Positions 10,301 to 21,577 of a stretch of DNA of 64,000 nt are shown here, one piece after another. The notes beneath the pieces were generated by a model. It ran no database searches. It worked only from the letters and a program-made list of their open reading frames with translations, and had not been told where the DNA came from. A program made the position numbers and the translations under genes. Each line of letters begins with the position of its first letter. The first letter of the stretch is position 1. This DNA is from Anisus vortex (lineage: Eukaryota; Mollusca; Gastropoda; Planorbidae): NCBI GenBank assembly GCA_949126835.1, contig OX421507.1:27850822-27914821 (forward strand). Reading direction: 5' to 3'.

Positions 10301-11341
10301 AATTACCACCTGTTTTAAATCTTTCCCTTCATCATGTGCTATTCTGATCAATATATTAGTTTCTTTGTCTATTATGAAATGAGCTTTGCCCCCTGATTTA
10401 TTTGTTTTCATTGCTGCTTTAAATAATCCCTCTAACTCAGGATCTTCCCTTTGTTCTCTAGCTAATGTCATTTTATCTATTTGTAAACTGTTGATATCTC
10501 CTTCAATAACATTATTATTTATGTTTTCTACTTCTCTATCTCCCTGATCCATTTCATTGCTATCAGTAATATGTTCACATTGTTCTATAGCTACACTATT
10601 ATCACTAACCAACTCATGACTGACAATCATATTACTATGACATTCCTTTTCGCTACTCCTATGTATTCCTGTGCAATTTTCTTCTTTCCATTTTTCTATT
10701 TCTTCATCTGAACAACACTTAACTCCCTCTACATTTCCTACAATTAAATCTATTGGTGCTCTTTCAACAACATATGTCAATACCTTTCCCTTCAAAAATG
10801 GTGTGTTTATATCCACATATGCTTTTGGTAAATTTATGTATCTCCCATCAAAATATTGGCATTTCCCAAAATCCCCTGTATATTGATCTGCCCTCACAAA
10901 TTCAGATTTTAAACATACAACAGAACTACCACTGTCCCTCAAAGTATTCACCGGCCTATTATTTACATATCCAGGGTACAATTGAATACCCTGTTTCCCT
11001 GACACAATAGCATTACAATGATCATTACCATTTCTATTCTCTTTATGCTTCCTATGATCTTTCCTATCTTTATCGTTCCCAAAATAGTTACTGCCTTTGT
11101 TCCCCAGGCTACCATTATTTTGTTTACACTCTCTATGATTATGGTAATGTGACTTACATATGTAACAATATGTTTTTTCTTTGATTCCTATCTCTACAGT
11201 TCCTAGCCAAATGATTTTTTTTGCACATATAAAACACTGAAAACCCTTCCTACCATCCAATGATTTACTCCTAACTCTTCTCATGGGCTGATTATTATTA
11301 TACCTGCTGAAACACAAGACAGACGTAACATATTGGCGCCT
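10301..11341 (-). pseudogene. Gmr1-like body B: nucleocapsid and protease
   Basis: The open frame continues from about 11401 to 10235 (388 codons counting LTR-derived sequence). It shows one intact CCHC knuckle ('CYICKSHYHNHREC'), a protease active site 'LRDSGSSVV', and a long acidic linker running into the integrase zinc-binding domain. The first knuckle's HX4C half is readable only in the neighbouring frame, in both this copy and body A, which suggests a shared lesion. The capsid part of gag is absent. The apparent start lies in the LTR and is not a credible initiation site. Confidence 0.8.
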
Positions 11342-11732
11342 TGTTACGTCTGTCTTCTCTATGTAACTGCAAACATCACATAGAGGTATTCTTATATCCA
11401 ACCACGGCTAGCTCTCTTAATACTCAGGGTGCGTAACAATGACATCAGATAATAACTCTCCATGTAGTAAACAATAATCAAACTTTAATTACCAAATAAC
11501 ATGCAAAGATGCGATGTATAAAACAGTAATTCTAACAGCCAAACAATTAACTATTAAGACCGTTCTCTATATCAATACAACCGGCCTCAACAAACTACTA
11601 GCCTATTCTAACCCCGTTGCTATCTCTTCTATCCAAAACATGTGTACCCACGAAACAACTGACGTCATCACTATTTCGTTCACAATGTGCATTCTCTTGC
11701 GCACCAATTACTACATTCACATTTACGCTACA
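11342..11732 (-). repeat. Inner LTR (391 bp), 5' LTR of body B
   Basis: Same ends and length as 6489-6879, with only scattered base differences. Together the two define a complete element of 5244 bp (6489-11732). It is also the 3' LTR of body C, since a purine tract abuts it at 11733-11752 (+ strand complement). Confidence 0.9.
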
Positions 11733-13138
11733 TTACCCCCTTCACCCCCTAAAAAAAAATGTTTACAATTTTTTCATATTTCTATTATATACAATTTCCT
11801 GTATTTCATACACAAAATACTACCCACTCTACCACATATATAATCAAATATATATATAATCAAGATTCATACTCAAAATCATTTAACATCAATATCAACC
11901 AATTATTATATTAAATAATTAGCTTAATTAATCCAATTAACAACAATGTTCGTTATAGCGAGTCTGTTATGATGACGTTGTTTGAAAAATCACAACACTA
12001 ATCAACCTTGTCTATTCGGTCCATTTATTTCAAGTACAATTGAATCCAGTCCTATTCCAGTTTATTAAAAAAACGCCAATCAGTTCCATTTCTTCTGTAC
12101 CACTTAGTTATAATTGTCTTATAGTTCATAAACCTGTAGTTCCACTGTACATTAACTCATATTGTAATATGAAGAACACACATCCATAAGCCATGTCATT
12201 TCACCTGGTTGCATAGTTATATAGTTTCAATCCCTTAGTGAGAATCAGTTCTTTGACATCACGATTTAAAACCCAAACGAATAACGTACGGTGATGACGT
12301 ACCAGAATGGCTTGAAGATACGCTTTCCAGTATTAAGCAGTTTTTTATAGGTGTTTTAGGACAAACGACCCATACTAAGCAACAACTGAAGACACTTCCG
12401 GATCATCCGAACCCGTCCTCTCACAGACCAAGCTATGGAAAAACACAAAATGTAACCCATTATAGTAACTGAACAAACATTTTAAAACACTAAACATGTA
12501 ACGCGAAAAAGAAATCTGGTGTAAATGTTAAAACATACAATAAACACCAATACCAATGTAAATATAACTATGTACATCTAGAAAGACAGTCAGCCACTAT
12601 ATTCTGCTTCCCAGGTATCGTTTGCACAATAAAGTTATAGTCCTGTAAAATCAAACTCCACCTATCAACCCTTCCATTCTTTAATTTCTTTGAAGTAATA
12701 AATGCTAAAGGAGCATGATCAGTACACAGTGTAAAATGTACCCCCAATAAATATCTATCAAATTTAATTATGCTCCAAACAATTGCAAGTCCCTCTTTCT
12801 CCACCGTGGCATACCTAAGTTCCCCTTTTCTAAGTTTCCTGCTAATATATTGTACAGGGTGTAAAATACCATTATACTCCTGTGCTAAACATCCCGCAAC
12901 TGCAGTATTTGATGCACCAGTGCACAATACAAAAGGTTTGTTCACATCAGGAATTCTAAGAATCGGTTTATTTGAAAACACCTTCTGAATTAATTCCAGT
13001 GCCCTATTGCATTCTTCTGACCATTTGATTTTGTTAGGTTCTCCCTTTTTTATTAATTTTGTCAATGGATCAGTTATGTTAGCAAAATTTGAAATGAACT
13101 TTCTGTAAAAATTACATAAACCTAATAAACTCCTAACT
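11733..13138 (-). pseudogene. Gmr1-like body C: RNase H and 3' region (5'-truncated)
   Basis: Contains the 3' untranslated region (11733-12567) and an uninterrupted RNase H frame of 165 codons (12568-13065) with 'LCTGASNTAVAGCLAQ', 'VEKEGLAIVW' and 'LCTDHAPLAF', covering the D-E-D acidic residues. The upstream sequence is cut at 13138, in the RT-RNase H connection, where it is fused to a truncated LTR. Everything 5' of this is missing from body C. Confidence 0.85.
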
Positions 13139-13347
13139 CAGTACTTCTAACAGCCAAACAATTAACTATTAAGATCGTTCTTTATATCACTACAACCGGC
13201 CTCAACAAACTACTAGCCTATTCTAACCCCGTTGCTATCTCTTCTATCCAAAACATGTGTACCCACAAAACAACTGACGTCATCACTATTTCGTTCACAA
13301 TGTGCATTCTCTTGCGCACCAATTACTACATTCACATTTACGCTACA
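13139..13347 (-). repeat. Truncated outer LTR of the array
   Basis: About 209 bp of LTR ending in CGCTACA at 13347, next to the TTACG duplication. It lacks the 3' half of the LTR. Three diagnostic positions match the inverted LTR at 4445-4837 and differ from the two inner LTRs. Confidence 0.85.
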
Positions 13348-13352
13348 TTACG

Positions 13353-13412
13353 CGTAATGTAGATTATTTGCCATCCCCCTCTTCTTTTTTAAACACCAGA
13401 ATGAGACTCGCC
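13353..13412. repeat. Right arm of the large inverted repeat (outer part)
   Basis: Complement of the first 60 bases of the window (ATTATTTGCCATCCCCCTCT, then AAACACCAGAATGAGACTCG). It is the distal part of the arm that the LTR array split from 3726-4439. Confidence 0.75.
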
Positions 13413-14829
13413 GTGTTTAAAAAGCAAATGCTAGCCCCTCCCTCCCCCGTCTACCCACCCCTTCTCCCCACCCCGTCTCCCCACCCCGTCTCCCCACCGA
13501 TTAAAGTGTTAGTGACCAGCTTGGTAGCCTTAGGCTAGCAGTGAAAACTAAAAGAGGTGGGCTAGGTTTCTATGTCTATGGTGGCCATGCCACCCCCCAC
13601 TCATCAAACCGTGTTAAGAGAAAATGCCTATACCTATAGGTCAGCAAAGTAATTCTTTAACTCTCCCTGACGTAACCGGTCAAGAAATAGGGCCTGAGTT
13701 CGTTTTTGAAAGATATATAAAGTAGGGGGGTTGTTATGTGTTTGCAATGTTTCCCGTACGATCTAAACAAACCTGGGCTCAAGTATGGTCGTGTCTAAAC
13801 GGAGTAAACAAGTGTACAGAAGGATACATTAAATTCACAAGACTTAAAAAGCGGGTTAGAGACGTGAGCCATAAAATTCATCAATGCCTAACATTTCTGT
13901 TTAGAATTAGTCTTTTACACAAGCTAGGGGCGGGGGGGGGAGGATCTTCACGATAAAATCGTGGAATTACATAACACTACAAAAAGTTTGAGTACCTACC
14001 CACACATTGCACTATTTGCCCCAACCCACTTTATACAATATCCCCCCCCCCCTGCGCCGACTTGCACTAATGACTATTACGTTGAATTCCTGGCTACGCC
14101 ACTAAATTGGCAAAGTTACGTCACGTTACAAATCCTAATCCTGCACTAATACTATTACCAATCGCTACTTTTTTCTCTTTCTGGGAGTAAGTCTACTTTC
14201 CCGCCATACTCATACTATATCGACATCTCTGACTTGAAACTATATCAATGTCTTGTTCACCAAATTGATATGAAACATGTTGAATATATATTATGAATAA
14301 AAATGATAAGAAGATACTACTAGGCATTTACGTTTATATTATTTAAATACAAGTAGGGCCTATCGTAAGCAAAATAATGTAAATATAAAAGACACATTTT
14401 ATAAAATATTGTGTGAATATTTTTATAATAATATCAAATACAAATGTATTGACAGAAAGAATAACTTTTAACTAGCAACAACAAAAAACAACAAGTAGCA
14501 ACGAAAAAAAAAGTATCCTTGACCAAGACCACTGTAAGTATTTACGATGGTCTTGCCTTGACCCAATAACCCCACCCCCCCACCTTTTTTTTCCAGCTGT
14601 AGCCTGGAGTCACTAATACGTCGTAAGGGGAGTCGGGTAAGTACTTACGATGGTCTTGGTCGGGGGCGGGATGGGAGGAGGGGCATTCTACGTTGGCCTT
14701 GTTTACACAACCGGTATCATACTATGTAGGGGTGGAGGTCACGTAGACAGAGTTACGTAATATCGTAGGGGAGACTTATGCTTTGATGCGTAACGTAAGT
14801 TTAGATACCTTACACACATAGGCCTACCT
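13413..14829. other. No gene seen; pyrimidine-rich tract
   Basis: Apart from a C/T-rich imperfect tandem (CCACCCCGTCTCCCCACCCC type) at about 13436-13500 and G/C homopolymers at 13929 and 14041, nothing recognisable was found. A short direct repeat, 'taagtatttacgatggtcttg' type (14534 and 14639), spans a C-rich stretch. Short open frames here have no family motifs. Confidence 0.5.
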
Positions 14830-15260
14830 TCACCTTTGCTGAGGCGTAAATAAAGGGGGGGGGGGAGAAACGCCGGGGTTGGGGAAGGGGTACATTTGGC
14901 GCCTATTTCAAATGTTTGTCTTTGATCATTAGATGACGATAAATTAAATAACGAGCCAAAGTGCTCCTTAATGTTATCATGCTCTTTTCACCATTTTGGT
15001 GGTCTTTCTTGTGCCATTTAAAAACGCTCTGCGTGCCAATTATGGCACGCATTGCTTAGGTTGCCTATCCATGGACTAGAGTGTAGTCTAACATATACTT
15101 TTAATAAAAACAATGGATATTATATGATTGCCAATTTTACCGTTGCCGATTTTACCGCTTTGCGTGTTTTGCCGAATTTACCTATTCCGAAAATACCCTT
15201 GCCAAAATCACTTTGCCTAAATTACCGGTTCCGAATTTACCATTGCCAAATTTACCGAGC
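14830..15260. repeat. Third, partial copy of the inverted-repeat arm with hAT remnant
   Basis: Diverged relative of 95-838 in the same orientation. It has a G-run followed by GGTTGGGGAAGGGGTACATTTGG, the right half of the hAT MITE (about 14955-15066, followed by GACTAGAG at 15075-15082), and the TTGCCGATTTTACCG micro-repeat cluster to 15260. The left part of the hAT element is deleted. Confidence 0.75.
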
Positions 15261-15449
15261 ACCAGCAAATAGACAATAGACATGCTCTTCTCTCATTGGG
15301 CTCGCCTAGCATAGGATTAGTACCTTAAGTTTATAGTAAAACAGACAATTGCACGCCTGACTAATTGTCTCAAGGAAAGAGGGATGGTGTTGTAAACTCA
15401 CTAGAGGCGCAACCGCTAAGTCTAGTGCCATATCAATTACTCACAATGG

Positions 15450-15620
15450 CTCCAACCTATTAACTACAATTAATCCTGGCTCATTGTGGTGCTCACAAAT
15501 GAATGAAGGATGTATTTTTTTTATCTCTTGGCATATAGAGTGTGTCTGTGTTCTTTAATTGTTATGTTAAATGCGCTCTGAGCTTACAGTATGTTTGTTG
15601 GCAGCGCTATACAAATGGCA
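15450..15620 (+). repeat. SINE-like or LINE-tail fragment related to the 63-kb satellite
   Basis: Contains ATGTTAAATGCGCTCTGAGC, TTACAGTATGTTTGTTGGCA and GCGCTATACAAATGG, ending in a CATCATTATTATT tail. It looks like the 3' end of a short retroposon. The first 35-40 bases match the reverse complement of the 41-bp satellite monomer at 63162-64000 with few differences. Confidence 0.6.
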
Positions 15621-16041
15621 TCATTATTATTTATTATCATTATGTATGATTGTATTTGTATCTTTTTATTAATGTATATATATGAATGTATTCACTTTCT
15701 CTATTATCACTGTTTTATATGTGTAGATATATACATTATTACACAAAACATAGTTATCTGTCCTTGTATATATTTAAGATGCTTCCATTTACCCCCCCCC
15801 CATTTTCCATGTCTCCACCGTCAACAGTGTTACCCGCCCCCAGCCCCACCCTCGCGAGGACTAGCTCTCCTCTGATCCCCCCTACCCCCGCTACTGACCA
15901 CTGGTCAAGCTAAGCAAATTGCATTTACATGCGAAATTCCTACAGTCGGTCAGGTTGGCGGTGAAACCACCACACCCTTCCCCGAACGTTCCCCTTGTAA
16001 ACTAACACGTACACAACAAAGGACATTTGTAATCTCCTGAT
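15621..16041. other. No gene seen
   Basis: AT-rich, then C-rich DNA (C-run at 15791 and CCCCCAGCCCCACCC type sequence to 15890). Small frames in it carry no motif. Confidence 0.5.
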
Positions 16042-17164
16042 TGTCACGAGTTAAACGTGAGGCGCGTTAGTCTTGGAGCATGCAGTAAACGTTCACACCT
16101 ATTTCTTTTTTTAAGTAGCAGTCTCACAGCAAAATAATCGACGAGGTTGTGTAGCTATATATCGTTTATTGACAAGTTACAAGTTGCATAGAGTTTATAA
16201 AATACATTTACATTTAACCGAGATCAGGGTTTGGTAGGCTAACTGAATACAGATATTCACGTATATCAAGTTGTATTCAATAATTCCTAAGTCCAAACAC
16301 TCTGTCTGCTAGATACGACTTTCTTGTTCAAAAGCGTGGACCCGTCTACATGACAAAACCTCGTTTGTCTAAAAAGAAACCATCTCTACCGCTCCCTTTT
16401 CTTCCCCTCTGCTTCAACCCCCTACCACCCAGGTAATTACACCTGCTACAAAAGTGACCTGCTCTTGTTACCACTATAGCGGAACAAGGGGCGTTCTAAA
16501 CTGCTACTGTATTTGTGATATTATTATTGGTATTATTAAATACTAAGTAGCACAGACTTGAGCACACGTTGAATCAGATTCAGATGAAAGTTTATTACAT
16601 ATTCAAAGTATACAAAACATCATTGGACGAATAAGATCATTACACACAGTTCTCAATAGTCTTTCAAATATTCACTTATATGTTACTTCAATAATATCCA
16701 TACATTTCTCTCACCAGAACACTGATTGTATCTAGCTCTTTAAAATAGACTTTAATTATACAATAATATTCTAAGACTCACTTTGGACTTGAATCACTTA
16801 AACACTCAGTCCACTAGAACTTATTATAGAAATACCACCTTCTATCTGAAGGATCCAACATATACTGATTATTCATACTATCATTATCTCCCTTGCCAAC
16901 TCTTGACCACTCACTCAAATCATGCTTTTCTTACATTCTTCTTTTGCACACTTCACTACTGTTTATATTTATTTAGGGAAAAACTAAATCAAATCAACTC
17001 ACTGTAAAATTCATGTTTCAGTGAATAAACTGAACTGTAACACTTGCCACGTTCTACTTCTACCTCTATGATTAATTAGCATAGGGGTGGGGTGACTCTT
17101 GGCGGTTTTATTGGAAAGGGCTTTTTGTTTAAGTAACTTTAAGTCCATAAATGGACCTTTAACA
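16042..17164 (-). repeat. Left (3') LTR with a foreign segment
   Basis: On the + strand it starts TGTCACGAGTTAAACGTGAG and ends CCTTTAACA. Compared with the right LTR, about 540 bp of unrelated AT-rich DNA (16502-17041) replaces about 128 bp. The segment contains A/T-rich polyadenylation-like motifs on the - strand and could be an inserted solo LTR, but no target duplication is visible. Confidence 0.8.
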
Positions 17165-18275
17165 CTTGCCCACCTTCTAGAACAAAACCCCAACTTCCGA
17201 TAACAAAAACATACATCAATGTTTTAGCAAAGATCAAGCCACCAAATGCGTGGGGAATACTAGAATATTATACATAATTCAAACATTACGAATATCAAAC
17301 GTTTCTCATCTACAGACATCTTAATGTCATCGTGAGTAATATATCTGTATGTATTTCATACCATACAATACAAAACCAAATTGAAATTATTACATCATTG
17401 AAACTACATCAAAATTAATAATGTCAAAATAAGCAGGCCTTAATGCCAAAATTAACACACAAAAAACCATTAGTCACTTAAATAGCTTCCTGGCTACTTC
17501 ACCACAAAAACACTTCAGAACCAGAGTGTTCAACAAACAAAAAGCAAGCATATGGATATATATATATATATATATAATATATATTGCAGACAATTCAACC
17601 ATATCGTGAGCTAAAAATTTAAAAAGAAACATTTTTTTAAAAACAACAATCACATCATACACACACACATGAATACCAACAGGTATCAAAGTGAGTTGAC
17701 CAATAGGTCTCAATTGTGCTAAGTTTACAAGTATCACTTTGCTCTGTTTACCTGCCAATTAAACTGGGCATAGTCTCGTCAGATAACTATATATATAGGC
17801 CTACCTTATACTTTCTGAGATAAACTTAACAGTAATCATTGTAATCAACTTCCCTTTAAAGTAAACTCGAATCCCTCTATGGATTCGACACGATATACGC
17901 CGGCGATAATATAATCTTTGGCACGTTCGTAAACTTGAGTGCCCCTAAACAAAACGTCCATAACAGACCTTTGTACCTCGGGTGTAATTAGACAAGTGGG
18001 AAACGATTTGTTGAGAGAAACTACACACGCTAAAGACCTTTAAACGCATCGTCACGTCTGAGTGGTCATTAGTGTTGTATCTTCTGACTTGGGTCAAATA
18101 CATCTGACCTCAAATGCCATTCCTATTTACATTTAGTTTTCCCCACTGTCTCATTATAGACAGGAATTCCCTTTCCCTTCCACTATCTGGAAGTGGACAA
18201 ACAAACGAACAAACGAACCTTTCTACCACACTAACACTTACACACTTTACAATGGAGTACCAAGGGAACTATTCA
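17165..18275. other. 3' part of the Ty3/gypsy body, no coding match
   Basis: Non-coding remainder of the element between the protease/linker frame and the 3' LTR. It includes a (TA)n tract at about 17557-17576. No RT or integrase motif was found in any frame. This region would normally hold pol. Confidence 0.55.
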
Positions 18276-19128
18276 CTAGTTTCTACGGCAATGAGCCAAA
18301 TTGGTTTTGTAACGGGAACGAGCGAGTTTAAAGACAGGTTGGACAGTGATTTCTTTCCTGTCGAAAGATTTCGTACCGGTATTCTGCCTAGCCACCTGGT
18401 CATTTTCCCGCCGCGTGTTTGGTTTTACGGTGTGTGTCCACCCTAGACTATTTGTCATGCCTCGAGAGATATGCATATCTCTAATTCGTTCTCGTTTCGT
18501 CCTAATGGGTACTTCTCCCATATCAATAACACTACAGGCCAAGAATACGGTGTCTCTATTATTAGTTGGGTCGTGGTGGTGTGTCTCGTCGCCATCTTGC
18601 AATGCACTGCGTCTGTTTGACCTCACTTTACCCTGCCCCATTCTTTTTATCTTCCCAACTGTTCGGTTTGGGTTTTGTGGGTTCACCATCTCTATCATTT
18701 GATTGTCTGTCTAGCTTTGGCTCCTCATCGACAATCGTCTTCAAGTCCCACTTTGAACGCCGTGCCCTCCCCTTAGTTTCCTGCCGCCAATGTTCATTAA
18801 ACGATGGGTTGGCCCCTTGGGAGTCACAAAATTCATTGGCGTTGACCACGGCAGGTAAACAGATTGGCCCCGCCCCTGGTTTAACGGCTGCCATTGCACT
18901 CTGCTTATTGCCGCGAGTAACCGACGCCTCTACCTTCATGTGCGAGTTAACATAATGGCCTTTTTCAGCCGCCTTATTACGCTGTAACGCCTTTGCGCCT
19001 ACTATTCCCGTTATAACGGATGCCCCTCCAATTTTCTTAATCCAGTTTGGATTTGGTGAAAAGGGATGGTGTGCACCCTCCATATTCCCTATAATCACAT
19101 CAAAAAAGGGCTTCCACTTGTCCTTCAA
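18276..19128 (-). pseudogene. Protease end and basic linker of the Ty3/gypsy element
   Basis: Follows the protease frame after a frameshift near 19110. Its beginning reads 'FDVIIGNMEGAHHPF', the conserved I-G-N/D-x-x-G strand at the end of retroviral-type proteases. The rest is a low-complexity basic linker in two overlapping frames (19128-18628 and 18698-18276) with no further domain. It ends where RT should start. Confidence 0.65.
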
Positions 19129-19783
19129 AATACGGAAAATCTATGCTAACGATAGCCGTCGGTACCCGCTGTACCTTACTATCAATTGTTTTAATGTAGA
19201 GATAACGCCCCGTCGTGGCCCTATCAGGAACAAGGGATCTCCGTGCGATAAATCCCCCTAATCCACTATCTCTAAGAAGGGTACCTGGTGCGCCATTTAT
19301 CAACCCCTGTGATATAGACCACCTTTCATCCTCCATATTGTAGTGCAAGGCACTACTTTGGGTCTTACTGCCAGAGGCCTGTGTGGCATGGCACGATAAA
19401 CCGCCCTCGTACACTTTTGCCGCCCCTGCAGGCTTACATTTCCTCAGGGGGCAATTCTGAACTTTATGCCCTCTGTTTCCACAGCCGCGGCACGTCAGTT
19501 TACAGTTCGAGTCCCAACCATACCTCCCCTCATTATTTCTACTTTGTGTGGCGCCCCTCTTCTCCTCATTCCTGTGAAAGTGGGGTCCACCATTCCCATT
19601 TCGAGATGGGTCCACATAGGGCTCATCCACTATATCTGATTTAACTTCCTGGGGTTTGCTACCAAGGGCATCCCTACAATTTTCTGCCAATTCTAACAAT
19701 TGGGTCCAAGAGTTGGGGTTCCTTTCTTTTAAAAAGACTTTTAAACCCTCCGGGGCAACTTCTAAGAGCTGTTCTCTTAGCAT
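19100..19783 (-). pseudogene. Ty3/gypsy Gag C-terminus, CCHC knuckle and protease
   Basis: The frame holds the end of the SCAN-like capsid region ('LREQLLEVAPEGLKVFL', 'WTQLLELAENCRDALG') and one perfect CX2CX4HX4C knuckle ('CRGCGNRGHKVQNC'). A protease follows with 'LLRDSGLGGFIARRSLV' (D-S-G active site) and 'VSIDFPYFEGQVEALF'. Gag and protease are in one frame. A one-base frame change near 19840 separates it from the N-terminal Gag frame. Confidence 0.85.
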
Positions 19784-19839
19784 AAGCTCTTTTAGCCCAT
19801 CAACACTCTCTTCAGTCCCCGTTAACTCTATCCATCTAT

Positions 19840-20544
19840 TCAGGTACCCATTGAGCCTAGTCCAAATAGATTATAGCTCTCGCTCCTATCTATTTTGGCG
19901 GATTTAAATTTCCTTTTAAACCCCTCGCCCGTAAAGTCATATGCTTTCAGTAGGGCGCACTTGAAAGCTTCATAGTCCCTACACTCAATAGGGTCAAGGC
20001 GCATGGCGGTGGCTAATGCCTTACCTGTCAGCAAGTTACTGAGGCACATAGCCATGTCCTCAGATGACCACCCAGCAGTTTGAGCGTGTCGGTCAAAGCG
20101 CTTAATAGAACTGTCCAGATCATCTAGCCGCTCGTCAAATTTTGCGAGCTGTGGGTGGTGATTAATTGGGTGAGTAGGCTCGGGTGAAGAGGTAATTGAT
20201 ATCCCTTGGGACGTGTTTTGACCTGATTCAAGGCGGGCTAGTTCAACTTCCCTATCGGCTGCTATCTTAGCTAAGGCCACGGCCTGATCAGCCGCAATTC
20301 TCGATTGCTCTGCCTCAACTTTCGATTGCTCTACCGCAATTCTCGACTGCTCTATGGCGAGTTGTGCCTCTTTGATTTTACGCTCAGCGATCCTATCTGC
20401 CCTCTCAGCCTCAATCGATTCTAACTCTAACTTTCTTTCCACTTCTGCAAAGGTAGGGACTTGCGCTTCTTCTACCCCCATAGACCTAGCAATCTCCATC
20501 CACTCATGTAGACCTCGTACTTTCGCCATAGCTACCGTTACCAC
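19840..20544 (-). pseudogene. Ty3/gypsy Gag N-terminus with coiled coil
   Basis: About 234 codons. Residues 35-105 are a strongly charged A/E/R/K/Q-rich coiled coil ('EQSRIAVEQSKVEAEQSRIA'). It is followed by a capsid-like region: 'FDERLDDLDSSIKRFDRHA', 'LSNLLTGKALATAMRL', 'ALLKAYDFTGEGFKRKF'. The last 'LTGKAL' and 'ALLKAY..TGEGF' motifs are typical of metazoan Ty3/gypsy Gag. The frame shifts after 'NLFG' and continues in the next segment. The start is consistent with the ATG in 'MAKVRGLHEWMEIARSMG' (near 20530). Confidence 0.85.
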
Positions 20545-21039
20545 TGACTAATTAAGCCCCTAAATCCTACTTCGCTCCACTAAAACAAAGTACCACCAGC
20601 CCTTAATAAATTATAATTTAAAAAGACTATACTATTCTACTACAGGTTTTGAGTACAATCCCACTCCTCTGATTGAGCCGTACAGAAGCAAAGTAAACAC
20701 TTACAACTAAACACAAAAGAGTTAAGGTCAACTTGCCCCGATGTTCCTGACGATATTCAGAAATTTCCACACAGATAATTAGTAAAACTACCTTTCACTC
20801 ACATAATTAACTAACAACTAACTATTGTTCAATGTTCTCTAGAGATGGTTTTGCTTGTTCGTGAGAAACAACTTATAAAACGTCCTAGAAATTTCGATTG
20901 AAAGATAGTTTATGTAGTAGACTAACACATAGCCTTAGAATAGACTAGTGTTCACTTGAACTGTTGTGGTGATCCTTCGGTGGTCTTCTGATTAGTCGGG
21001 TTGACTTGTCCTTGTGGTGTTCCTTGTCTGCCGGTCAAT

Positions 21040-21400
21040 GGTGTGGTCTGACTCCCTTGTAAAGAATGTTGTCTTGGGTGTGGTCTTCTGTGTCTAGAAC
21101 GGTGGTCTAGTGCTGTCGTGTAGTCTCCGGTGTGGAGAATAATGTGATCTGTGGCCTAGAACGGTGGTCTAGTGCTGTCGAGTGGTCTCCTATGTGGAGA
21201 ATAATGTGTTCTGTGCGCTAGAACGGTGGTCTAGTGCTGTCGAGTGGTCTCCGGTGTGGAGAATAATGTGATCTGTGGGCTAGAACGGTGGTCTAGTGCT
21301 GTCGAGTGGTCTCCGGTGTGGCGAATAATGTGGTCTGTGGGCTAGAACAATGGTCTAGTGCTGTCGAGTGGTCTCCGGTGTGGCGAAAAATGTGGTCCGC
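21040..21400. repeat. 62-bp minisatellite in the retrotransposon leader
   Basis: About five to six units of the type CTAGAACGGTGGTCTAGTGC plus TGTCGAGTGGTCTCCGGTGTGG plus AGAATAATGTG. It lies in the 1-kb untranslated leader between the 5' LTR and Gag. Each unit contains the imperfect palindrome CTAGAACGGTGGTCTAG. Confidence 0.9.
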
Positions 21401-21577
21401 TGGCTATAACCTGCAGTCGTCTGGTGAATGACTTCAAACTCTTGTAACGTTTTTGACAAGTAGTTATAGCTGGTTGACTGTTTTTGCTGGATACGAAGCT
21501 GCTTGACTCTTGAGCCCCCGGTGTTAAACGTTTTCTCTGGTCCCTTTTATGGTAGATGACGGACGAGAATCCCAGAT

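Larger units (their letters stand above)
4440..13352 (-). mobile_element. Gmr1-like Ty3/gypsy array bounded by 5-bp repeat TTACG
   Basis: A nested array of LTRs and three internal regions, inserted in the right arm of the large inverted repeat and flanked by TTACG at 4440-4444 and 13348-13352. From right to left (element sense, - strand): truncated LTR, body C (3' part), complete LTR, complete body B, complete LTR, body A (internally deleted), then an LTR in the opposite, + orientation. Body B runs nucleocapsid, protease, integrase, RT, RNase H. Integrase before RT is the arrangement of Gmr1-type elements, although the RT itself is Ty3/gypsy-like. All copies are defective. Confidence 0.8.

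Noticed and set aside
16502..17041. Solo LTR inserted in the left LTR of the 16-22 kb element
   Set aside because: TG...CA ends can be chosen (about 16508-17042) but there is no matching target duplication, and about 128 bp of LTR is replaced rather than interrupted.
18276..19128. Host gene with basic linker sequence
   Set aside because: It continues the retrotransposon protease frame ('VIIGNMEG') and lies between the two LTRs.
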